NCBI GenBank assembly: GCA_013140465.1
Contig: JABFST010000089.1
Coordinates: 1-5,969 of the forward strand
DNA: 5,969 nucleotides
Direction: 5' to 3'
Source of the DNA: Methylococcaceae bacterium
GTDB taxonomy: Bacteria; Pseudomonadota; Gammaproteobacteria; Methylococcales; Methylomonadaceae
Shown here: positions 1-5,969 of the stretch, piece by piece
Layout of the letters: every line of letters starts with the position of its first letter
Numbering within the stretch: position 1 is the first letter of the stretch
The notes under the pieces: model-generated
Databases searched by the model: none
Told to the model about the DNA's origin: nothing
Seen by the model: only the letters and a program-made list of their open reading frames with translations
Position numbers and translations under genes: made by a program

Positions 1-12
1 GAACAGCCGTTC

Positions 13-58
13 GCTGAGCGGAGTCGAAGCGAACAAACCGGCTTCGACTCCGCTCAGC
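13..58. repeat. REP-like palindrome (18-bp perfect inverted repeat)
   Basis: The left arm GCTGAGCGGAGTCGAAGC (13-30) is the exact reverse complement of the right arm GCTTCGACTCCGCTCAGC (41-58), separated by a 10-nt loop. Sequences of the form CTTCGACTCCGCTCAG are, as I recall, common dispersed intergenic palindromes in many bacterial genomes. This copy lies downstream of the stop codon of the channel gene, the usual place for REP-type elements. It could act as a transcript-end hairpin for that gene, but no T tract follows it on the minus strand inside the window, so a terminator role is inference. The perfect pairing is seen directly; the family assignment rests on resemblance. Confidence 0.75.
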
Positions 59-91
59 CTACGGTAAAGACTCCGCTCAGCCTACGGTAAA
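46..91. repeat. Perfect 23-nt tandem duplication
   Basis: The 23-nt unit at 46-68 (starts GACTCCGCTCAG, ends CTACGGTAAA) is repeated without mismatch at 69-91. The first copy contains most of the right arm of the adjacent palindrome, so the cluster has one left arm and about one and two-thirds right arms. This could come from slippage, or from partial duplication of a REP-like unit. No coding sequence is involved. Confidence 0.85.
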
Positions 92-166
92 TTTGACTTA
101 TTAGAAGTCGCTCTGAATAGTTACCCTTTTTTTTGTCTGGCTGTGCAGCTAGGCCAATAATAAGGC

Positions 167-3100
167 TTAATTGGCGGGTGTGGTTTTCGCCAAGATGCTA
201 TGCAACGCTCCCAATTCGTCACCCGACAAACGGATATGCAAATCCCGTTGTGGGAACGGAATGGCAATTGCATGTTCGCGCAAGGCTTTTTCCAAGCGGA
301 TATGCAAATCATGGGTGACAGGCAAGCGGTTGGAAAGCTCGCTGACGAACACACGGATCGAAAAATTCAGGGCATTATCGCCAAAGCCCATCAGCAACAC
401 ACTGGGAGCGGGTTCTGTAAGCACTAAAGGCGTGCTTAACACGGTATCCAATATCACTTTGTGCGCCAATGCCACATCCGTGCCATAGGCTATGCCTACA
501 GGAATCACGACGCGCGTAATCGCATCGGACAAGCTCCAATTGACCAATTGGGTGGTGATAAAGGTTTTGTTGGGCACAACATGCTCTTTTTGATCCATAT
601 CGATTAAGGTGGTTGCGCGCATTTGGATGCGGCTCACTTTGCCCGTCACATCGCTGATGGTCACTGTATCGCCCACGCGTATCGGGCGTTCAAACAACAA
701 AATAATGCCCGACACCAAATTGGCGAAGATTTCTTGCAAGCCAAAGCCCAAACCCACGCTCAAGGCCGCCACCAACCATTGTACCTGCGACCAACTACCG
801 CCTAGCTCGTTGGCGATGGTAATAAAACCGATAGCCACCAAGCCGTAATTGGCGAGTTGGTTAATGGCATAGCGGCTGCCCGCTTCTATGGATAAACGCC
901 TAAAGACCAATAATTCCATGATGCCCGAGAAATTGCGCACCGACACGACGATGATAAACAAATACAGGCCCGCCAGCATCAGATTGGTTAAGGTGATGGC
1001 TTGATAACTGTCTTGGTCATCTATGCTGACCCGATGCTGCCACAGGACAATATTTTCCAAAAACGAAAATGCGGGCAGGATGTTTTTCCAAATAATAAAA
1101 AACCCTATGCACAGGCCCAGGTTGATGAAGACATTCAGCAAGCGTATGGTTTGTGCATTTATTTTAGGAATGTCGATGAGTTGCTCATCGATAGGCAATA
1201 CCGGATCTTCGCCGCCAATAACGGCTGGTTTTTCAGACAAAGCCGCCACTTTGCGCTTTTGCTGGGCGTTTTTAATCGCCAGTTGGCGGTTGACCAAGGT
1301 GAGCCAGCGGATGACCAGTTCATAAACAATCATCACTAAAAAAATCAGCCGTATCGACACAATCAACTGTTCTTGCAGCTCTAAGGCACTGAGGTAATAG
1401 CCCGCGACGGCAAAACCGATAATCACTAGCGGCGTGCAGACGACCAAGGGATACCAGATAAAGCGGGCTTTGTTGAGCCAGCCCTCGGGATCGGCCTTAA
1501 GCAGATGTTGCAACAGGCCGATATTGGGGTGCAATAAGCGTCCGGCAAACGCCGACATCGCCAACATATTGACCAGCAAAGCCAAACGCCCCAAATTGTC
1601 GCTGTGGGCAGAAATTTTGGAAGCGGCGGTCGTGTGCATCAGAAACAGGCTGATGACCGCGACAAAACGTAGCCATGCCAGTTGTTGGCGCAGCAGCTTG
1701 GCGTTTTGGGGCTGCCATTGGAAATGGAGGCGTGCGATGCCGTTAGGTGCAAAAAGGCGGTAAAACACATGCAGAAAAAACAGCGGTATCGAGGCACTTT
1801 GCAAGCCTACGCCGAGGGCGCGGGTAAAGTCGGCGACTTGGCTGCCGCCCTCTAACAGCCAGCCCAGATAATAAGCCATGAACGGGATGGGCAATACCAT
1901 TGCGACGGTATAAGCCAAGGCTTGCAAGGTGTAATTGAAGTTGTCGGTATAAATTTTGGCTACTTTGGGCGCAAGAGCTGCCAATTGCTGTTTGGCTTGG
2001 CGTTTGCCTAACCACAGCAACGCCCCTAAGCACACCCACAGTAACAGCAAAAATGGGCTTAGTACGGCGAGTTTTACCGTGTCTTTAAGCACTCTGAGCC
2101 AGTTAAGCGGCGACAGCAACCATGTAGTGGCATGATAAAGCCCGCTAATAGTTTGACTGCCTAGCGGATCAGAACTTTTTACCCATAACAAATTCTCGTC
2201 CAAATAGCTGGCAAACTTTTTCGCTTCGCCCGCCATTTGTTGCCGGGCAAAATCAAAGTCGCCCAAGGTGCGCAGATATGTGGTGTAGGCCACCGAGCGT
2301 TTGTTGAGCAATTCCTTTTGGTTGTTGAGTAAAATCCGTAATTCGGTTTGTATCATCATGCGTTGCGGCAAAGGCAACTGGGGATCTACTTGCTGCGCCA
2401 TGATGTCCTGCAAATAGGCATCTAAGTCAGACAGTTGCTTAAGCTTGTCCTCAATCTTAAATTGCTCAAGGCTAGTCTGCGCTGTCTCGTTTTGTATGGT
2501 TTCCGATTGCACGGTAAAAGGCTCTTGGCTCGCCAAATTGCGCCGCTGTTCGCGCAAAATCTTACCCAAAGCCGGGCTTAAGCCCGCCAAGCGGATTTTT
2601 TTCTCGGCGCTTTTAAAATCGTTGCCAATATCGCTGGCTTGGGCATCGAGCTTGGATTTTTCGCTGGTGTATTGGTCAATTTTAGTCGTGATGGCCTGTA
2701 AATCGCGGCTATATTGGATGTTTTCGCGCGTCAATGACTGGATCAGCGAGTGCTTGCCGGACAAGTCTTTTTCGGCTTGGCTTAAGGCCGCTTGCATTTC
2801 TTGGGCTTCTTGTTGCCGCCGTTCGGTCAGCAGATTTTCTATCGCGCCAATAGTGGGGACGAGGGCATTTTTTTGGATGTCCAGCAAATGCAGTTCGGTT
2901 TTTAGCAATTCTACGCGTACCGGGTTGCTGATCGCCTCTACATCCAGCATTTTTAATTCAGCACTACGCGCATCGAACAAGGTTTTTAAGTACACCAAGC
3001 TGGCTTCGCTTTCCAGCTTGGTCAGCTTGGGTTCAACAGGGGTTTCCAGTTTATTTTGTACGGACTCAAAATCTTGTTTGGCAATAACGGTTTCTTCGTG

Positions 3101-3616
3101 GATATGCTGGGGTCGCGCCTGTTGTAGCACCAGCTCATTATCAATTTTCGCCAGTTGTTCCTCGAGGTTAATCAGCCGCCCTTTTTCTAGGGTCAGGCGT
3201 TGTTCCAAAGTTTCTGTGCTAATGTCAGTAAAGTCTTCGGCTTTTTGTTTGGCAGTCTTGAGCAAGGTTTGCTCTATGTCTTTTTGCAGTTTTTTGGTTT
3301 TTTCAGGGGCCAGCTTAATCGCTAAGCTGTAGTCGTTAATGCGCAGCTTAAAGCTTTCGCTATTGTTTAGATTGTCTTCGGCACTTTGGTAAATCGACAA
3401 TACTTTTGATTTAAGGGTCTCATCCAGCCCTTGGCGGGTATTGATAGCGGCAATTTTGGCTTGCAGCTTATCTTTGCTAAGTTCTTGTGATGGGCTTTTG
3501 GCTTTGGCATCAGGGTTAGGGGCTTTTGCCCAGCTTGTTGTTGCCCCTAAGAGCAGCAGTAAAAACACCAAACAGCAATAAGGATAAGCAAGCGTAGGAC
3601 GTGCAGTTTTTTTCAT
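167..3616 (-). CDS. mscK: MscK/KefA-type mechanosensitive channel, MscS superfamily
   Basis: This 1149-residue inner-membrane channel probably opens under membrane tension and releases ions and small solutes on osmotic downshock. Residues 1-30 form a signal peptide with a likely cut after SWA. Residues about 45-480 are a Gln/Glu/Lys/Leu-rich, coiled-coil-like periplasmic region (MscS_porin type). About ten or eleven hydrophobic helices follow between about 515 and 972. The last one is the pore helix with the family signature GLGFGLQEIFANLVSG (955-970), then FERPIRVGDTV (975-985) starting the cytoplasmic beta domain. The C-terminal cage domain runs to the end, with PFPQRDLHIRL at 1120-1130. 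Length and order match E. coli MscK (about 1120 residues) and also its paralogue MscM/YjeP, so the family is certain but the exact symbol is not. The start is fixed by the signal peptide directly after ATG at 3616; no clear Shine-Dalgarno is visible. The gene stands alone, and divergent from the DUF5710 gene. Confidence 0.93.
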   Translation of the reverse strand: MKKTARPTLAYPYCCLVFLLLLLGATTSWAKAPNPDAKAKSPSQELSKDKLQAKIAAINTRQGLDETLKSKVLSIYQSAEDNLNNSESFKLRINDYSLAIKLAPEKTKKLQKDIEQTLLKTAKQKAEDFTDISTETLEQRLTLEKGRLINLEEQLAKIDNELVLQQARPQHIHEETVIAKQDFESVQNKLETPVEPKLTKLESEASLVYLKTLFDARSAELKMLDVEAISNPVRVELLKTELHLLDIQKNALVPTIGAIENLLTERRQQEAQEMQAALSQAEKDLSGKHSLIQSLTRENIQYSRDLQAITTKIDQYTSEKSKLDAQASDIGNDFKSAEKKIRLAGLSPALGKILREQRRNLASQEPFTVQSETIQNETAQTSLEQFKIEDKLKQLSDLDAYLQDIMAQQVDPQLPLPQRMMIQTELRILLNNQKELLNKRSVAYTTYLRTLGDFDFARQQMAGEAKKFASYLDENLLWVKSSDPLGSQTISGLYHATTWLLSPLNWLRVLKDTVKLAVLSPFLLLLWVCLGALLWLGKRQAKQQLAALAPKVAKIYTDNFNYTLQALAYTVAMVLPIPFMAYYLGWLLEGGSQVADFTRALGVGLQSASIPLFFLHVFYRLFAPNGIARLHFQWQPQNAKLLRQQLAWLRFVAVISLFLMHTTAASKISAHSDNLGRLALLVNMLAMSAFAGRLLHPNIGLLQHLLKADPEGWLNKARFIWYPLVVCTPLVIIGFAVAGYYLSALELQEQLIVSIRLIFLVMIVYELVIRWLTLVNRQLAIKNAQQKRKVAALSEKPAVIGGEDPVLPIDEQLIDIPKINAQTIRLLNVFINLGLCIGFFIIWKNILPAFSFLENIVLWQHRVSIDDQDSYQAITLTNLMLAGLYLFIIVVSVRNFSGIMELLVFRRLSIEAGSRYAINQLANYGLVAIGFITIANELGGSWSQVQWLVAALSVGLGFGLQEIFANLVSGIILLFERPIRVGDTVTISDVTGKVSRIQMRATTLIDMDQKEHVVPNKTFITTQLVNWSLSDAITRVVIPVGIAYGTDVALAHKVILDTVLSTPLVLTEPAPSVLLMGFGDNALNFSIRVFVSELSNRLPVTHDLHIRLEKALREHAIAIPFPQRDLHIRLSGDELGALHSILAKTTPAN

Positions 3617-3667
3617 GGTTTGCTAAAAACAAGATGGAAGGGTAAGCAGCGATAGCGCAGTGGCTTA

Positions 3668-3673
3668 ATTATA
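3668..3673 (-). promoter_or_regulatory. Putative -10 box of the mscK-like gene
   Basis: On the minus strand this reads TATAAT, a perfect sigma-70 -10 hexamer, 51 nt upstream of the channel ATG. That would give a leader of roughly 45 nt. The hexamers at 16-18 nt spacing upstream (CTCTGA, CCTCTG, TCCTCT) match TTGACA poorly, and there is no extended -10 TG. The promoter may therefore be weak or activator-dependent, or the match may be chance. Confidence 0.45.
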
Positions 3674-3719
3674 CGCGACTGTAAGGGAATCAGAGGAGCT
3701 GTCGGCAAGGACTATGCTT

Positions 3720-3725
3720 TACAAT
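3720..3725 (+). promoter_or_regulatory. Possible -10 box for the DUF5710-metallopeptidase unit
   Basis: TACAAT (five of six matches to TATAAT) lies 38 nt before the ATG at 3764, inside the 147-nt divergent gap. No good -35 is seen; the nearest candidate, CTGTCG at 3699-3704, has only a 15-nt spacer. Together with the minus-strand TATAAT this would place two back-to-back promoters about 50 nt apart. This is a weak call. Confidence 0.25.
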
Positions 3726-3763
3726 AGCCAGACTTTGCATCATAGCCTTTTATTGTTACCAAT

Positions 3764-4042
3764 ATGTCCAACGGAAAAGTTTATCTAAATGTACCCTTTG
3801 CCGAGAAAGATGCGGCAAAAGCCTTAGGCGCAAGATGGGATCCCGCCCATAAAAAATGGTATATCAGCCCCACACTAGCACTAGCGCCTTTTGCGGCGTG
3901 GCTAGAGGATGCTGCGCCCAGTGCCGCGTCTAAACCCGCCGTTAAAAGCAATAAATCGGGTGTGCAAGCGGGGCGTGTGGTTACGCCCGCCGCCGATCCC
4001 CATTTTGTCGCTTATAGCGGTGACGCGCCACCTTGGGATTAA
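3764..4042 (+). CDS. Small DUF5710 domain protein
   Basis: This 92-residue protein has one recognisable domain in residues 5-48: KVYLNVPFAEKDAAK, then LGARWDP (21-27), KKWYISP (30-36) and APFAAWL (41-47). The pattern of LNVP, AKxLGARWD and KKWYxP is the DUF5710 signature. That domain is also found attached to plasmid primases and antirestriction-type proteins, but its biochemical role is not established. Residues 50-80 are a low-complexity Ala/Pro/Ser/Lys linker, and the chain ends in a short acidic and aromatic tail, SGDAPPWD. There is no signal peptide or membrane helix, so it should be cytosolic. An in-frame stop at 3743 and the absence of another ATG support the start at 3764, although there is no obvious Shine-Dalgarno. 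The stop is 5 nt before the metallopeptidase ATG, so the two are very likely co-transcribed. Confidence 0.85.
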   Translation: MSNGKVYLNVPFAEKDAAKALGARWDPAHKKWYISPTLALAPFAAWLEDAAPSAASKPAVKSNKSGVQAGRVVTPAADPHFVAYSGDAPPWD

Positions 4043-4047
4043 TAGTA

Positions 4048-4551
4048 ATGGCTAGCTTAAAATATTTGGCGGGTTATTCGCCAGAGCTGACGGCACAAGT
4101 GCGCCAGTGGCTGGATAGCGGCAGTTTAGGGCAGATGTTGCAGAAAAAATACCCAGCCCAACATGACGTAAAAACCGATAAAGCCTTGTATGGCTATACG
4201 ATTGCCCTAAAAAACCAATTTTTAAGGCAATCGGATCCCTTGAGCAAAGTGGTGTACGATGACAAAATCGATGTGCTGCATAACGCCTTGGGTTTGCACA
4301 GCTTTGTTTCGCGCGTACAAGGCGGCAAATTGAAGGCTAAACATGAAATCCGTATCGCAGCGGTTTTTAAAACCGCCCCAGCAGCGTTTTTAACGATGAT
4401 TGTGGTGCATGAGTTGGCGCATTTACGCGAAAAACAACATAACAAAGCCTTTTATAAATTATGCACTTATATGTTGCCAGATTATCATCAGCTGGAATTC
4501 GACATGCGCTTATATCTGACGTATTTGGATGGGCTGGGCAAAGCAGTTTGA
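4048..4551 (+). CDS. YgjP-like (DUF45) zinc metallopeptidase
   Basis: This 167-residue cytosolic protein carries the zinc-binding motif HELAH at 121-125, followed by His131 in the string HNKAFY. The HExxH-x5-H spacing, preceded by a hydrophobic helix (TMIVV, 116-120), is typical of the YgjP-like/DUF45 family related to SprT and WLM peptidases. His121, His125 and His131 are the expected zinc ligands and Glu122 the catalytic base; all are present, so the site looks intact. The length fits a single-domain member. The substrate is unknown. I chose ATG at 4048 over an in-frame TTG at 4033, because the TTG start would overlap the upstream gene and add only GLIV-type residues; a GGGA at 4035-4038 gives a modest ribosome site 9 nt before the ATG. 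The gene lies 5 nt after the DUF5710 gene and converges on the hemJ remnant. Confidence 0.87.
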   Translation: MASLKYLAGYSPELTAQVRQWLDSGSLGQMLQKKYPAQHDVKTDKALYGYTIALKNQFLRQSDPLSKVVYDDKIDVLHNALGLHSFVSRVQGGKLKAKHEIRIAAVFKTAPAAFLTMIVVHELAHLREKQHNKAFYKLCTYMLPDYHQLEFDMRLYLTYLDGLGKAV

Positions 4552-4554
4552 TGT

Positions 4555-4576
4555 GTGCGTACAGCTTGGCACGCAC
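4555..4576. other. Short inverted repeat between convergent genes
   Basis: GTGCGT (4555-4560) and ACGCAC (4571-4576) can pair around a 10-nt loop in the 34-nt gap between the metallopeptidase stop and the hemJ-remnant stop. The position suits a terminator shared by both strands, but the stem is only 6 bp and no T tract follows on either side. This is a weak call. Confidence 0.2.
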
Positions 4577-4585
4577 GTCTCCCGC

Positions 4586-4702
4586 TTAAAAAGGTTTGAC
4601 CACCGCCAAAATAACAATCCCCAGCAAAAACAACACTGGCACTTCGTTCATCCAGCGGTAATAGACATGGCTGTGCTGGTTGTGGTCGGCACAACCTTTA
4701 AG
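4586..4702 (-). pseudogene. hemJ: 3' fragment of a hemJ-like protoporphyrinogen oxidase gene
   Basis: The minus strand encodes about 37 residues and a TAA stop. They include HSHVYYRWMNEVP, then a hydrophobic stretch (LFLLGIVILAVV) and the terminal KPF. This pattern (a YYRW-NE-P motif, a last membrane helix and a C-terminal VVKPF) is how I recognise the C terminus of HemJ. HemJ is a small inner-membrane enzyme of about 140 residues that oxidises protoporphyrinogen IX to protoporphyrin IX in haem synthesis. The first three-quarters or so are missing. Upstream of about 4702 the same frame continues open to 4888, but there it is only the antisense of the Ig-like repeat gene. The fragment is therefore cut at a breakpoint and should not make an active enzyme, unless the break is an assembly error and the true gene is intact. 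Confidence 0.72.
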
Positions 4703-5969
4703 CGTCAAATTGGTGGACGACAAAGGCCAGGCCGTCGCCAACAAGCCCGTTATCTTTAGGGTGACAGAAGGTGATGGTGTGGTTGGCGCAGGCAGTGCCG
4801 ACGAAGGCCAAGGCACACTGGTACAAACCGATGACAAAGGTATGGCGGCCACCACTTTCAAACTGGGCAGTCGGGCAGGTAACGGCAACCAACGGGTGCG
4901 GGCGGCTTCGGTTGGGTTTGATGGCGAAATCTTGTTTTATGCCAGCGCCACCGTGGGTGTCGGCAACAAAGTGACGGTCAATAGCGGTAACAACCAACGC
5001 GGCGCCACCAACCAACCGTTGCCGCAACCGTTTGTGGTCGCTGTTGTAGACGATGGCGCCAACGTCGTTGCCGGGGCAAAAATCGAATTTAAAGTCACCC
5101 AAGGGGGTGGTCGCTTCCAAAACAATGAAACCCGCATTATCAGCACCACCGACAGCGATGGTCGCGCCACCGCCGAATTTACCGTCGGCCCTGAAGAAGG
5201 GCTGGACGTACACCGCGTTACCGCCACCTTAGTGGATACCGCGCTCTATGCGGGCTTCACCGCATCGGCACTAAAAACTGGCGATGCCGGACAAACCAGC
5301 ATCAGCGGCGTGGTACTGGACAACCAAGACCACCCATTACCGAAAGTCACCGTACGCGTCGATGGCACCACGCGCGAAGCCCAAACCGATGCCCAAGGCC
5401 AGTTCAAAATTACCGAAGCGCCAGTGGGGTCGGTGCATTTAATCGCCGATGGCAGTACCAGCACCGCAGAAGGCGAATGGCCTACTTTAGCCTTTAACCT
5501 AGTGACAGTTGCGGGTGCGGACAACCCGCTGTCGGCACCGATTTACCTGGTTAAACTTGATACCATCAATGCCAAAACCGTGGGCGATAAAGATGTCACC
5601 CTTACCTTGCCCGAAGTGCCCGGGTTTGCCTTGGAAGTCAAAGCCGGATCGGTGACCTTCCCGGATGGCAAAAAAATCGGCAAACTGTCGGTGACCCCTG
5701 TCAACGCCTCAAAAATTCCGATGTCCCCACCCAACGGGATGCAACCGCAATTTATCGTCACCATCCAACCCGTCGGCGCAAAATTCGACCCGCCCGCGCG
5801 TTTGAGCTTACCCAATGTGGATGGCCATAAACCCGGCGCCCAAGTGGAAATGTACTCCTACGACCACGATTTGGAAGAATTCGTTGCCATAGGTCTGGGT
5901 ACAGTCAATGCCGAAGGCAGCGTTATCAAAAGCAATGACGGGGTTGGGGTGATTAAGGCGGGTTGGCAT
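4686..5969 (+). CDS. Partial Ig-like (Big_1) repeat surface protein, no 5' end
   Basis: One frame is open from just after a TAG at 4662 to the window end, about 430 codons, and continues beyond. It has no credible start: the first in-frame ATG is at 4842 inside a domain, and the TTG and GTG codons at 4680, 4710 and 4713 lack ribosome sites. In order it encodes a truncated Ig-like/Big_1 repeat (about 4692-4964), a full one (about 4965-5273; SGNNQRG, LPQPFVVAV, VAGAKIEFKVTQGGG, DGRATAEFTVG), a carboxypeptidase-regulatory-like domain (about 5301-5460; ISGVVLDNQ, TDAQGQFKI), and a conserved module from about 5559 (VTFPDGK, FDPPARLSLPNVDG, YSYDHDLEEF, GVGVIKAGWH). Such arrays occur in very large secreted or surface proteins, often with Rhs/YD repeats further on. 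Adhesion or a structural role is inference. It is fused head-on to the hemJ remnant. Confidence 0.8.

Noticed and set aside
95..134. Rho-independent terminator on the plus strand (small hairpin GACTT/AAGTC and an 8-T run at 127-134)
   Set aside because: The stem is only 5 bp, lies 17 nt from the T run, and no plus-strand gene precedes it. For the minus-strand channel gene the run reads as A, not T.
153..175. Inverted repeat GCCAAT/ATTGGC overlapping the channel stop codon
   Set aside because: The stem is 6 bp with an 11-nt loop and no T tract in the direction of transcription, so it is probably chance.
2445..3332. 295-codon open frame on the plus strand opposite the channel's coiled-coil region
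   Set aside because: It is antisense to a well-supported gene. Its Ser/Leu/Cys-rich, low-complexity composition is what the complement of Gln/Glu/Lys/Leu-rich coiled-coil codons gives, and no domain is recognisable.
4033..4047. TTG start at 4033 for the metallopeptidase
   Set aside because: It would overlap the end of the DUF5710 gene and add five residues without a better ribosome site; the ATG at 4048 fits better.
4586..4888. A 100-codon minus-strand ORF starting at 4888 as an intact gene
   Set aside because: Only its last ~37 codons resemble HemJ; the first ~63 are the antisense of an Ig-like repeat, so the ATG at 4888 is not a genuine start.
4698..5815. Several open frames on the minus strand (for example 4698-5213, 5246-5524 and 5543-5815)
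   Set aside because: They are the antisense of the Ig-like repeat frame, whose domain motifs are clear. The minus-strand translations are Ala/Pro/Ser/Thr-rich with no known motif.

Overview
The window looks like the chromosome of a Gram-negative bacterium, most likely a gammaproteobacterium. The evidence is a large MscK/KefA-type mechanosensitive channel with a signal peptide and long periplasmic region, a HemJ-type protoporphyrinogen oxidase tail, and a REP-like palindrome. A methanotroph-like (Methylococcales) source would fit the HemJ tail and the repeat-rich surface protein, but that is an inference from remembered family resemblance and was not tested.

Layout. Positions 1-91 hold an 18-bp perfect inverted repeat whose right arm lies in a perfect 23-nt tandem duplication. 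Positions 92-166 hold no gene that I can support. Positions 167-3616 (minus) encode a complete 1149-residue MscK-like channel that fills more than half of the window. Positions 3617-3763 are a divergent intergenic region with a perfect TATAAT for the channel gene and a weaker TACAAT for the genes on the other side. Positions 3764-4551 (plus) hold a tight two-gene unit: a 92-residue DUF5710 protein, then, 5 nt downstream, a 167-residue YgjP-like (DUF45) zinc metallopeptidase.

From about 4586 the picture changes. The last ~37 codons of a hemJ-like gene lie on the minus strand, convergent with the metallopeptidase gene. At about 4688-4706 this fragment runs directly into a plus-strand open frame that continues to the window end. 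That frame encodes Ig-like (Big_1/invasin-type) repeats, a carboxypeptidase-regulatory-like domain and the start of a further conserved domain of large surface or Rhs-type proteins, but it has no start codon of its own. Both genes are cut at the same place, so this is a breakpoint: either a genuine rearrangement or an assembly chimera.

The channel is an osmotic safety valve and has no evident functional link to its neighbours. The DUF5710/metallopeptidase pair is probably co-transcribed, but its job is unknown. I found no RNA gene, CRISPR array or transposase. I see no convincing new system; the junction near 4700 and the DUF5710-YgjP pair are the most worthwhile points to check.
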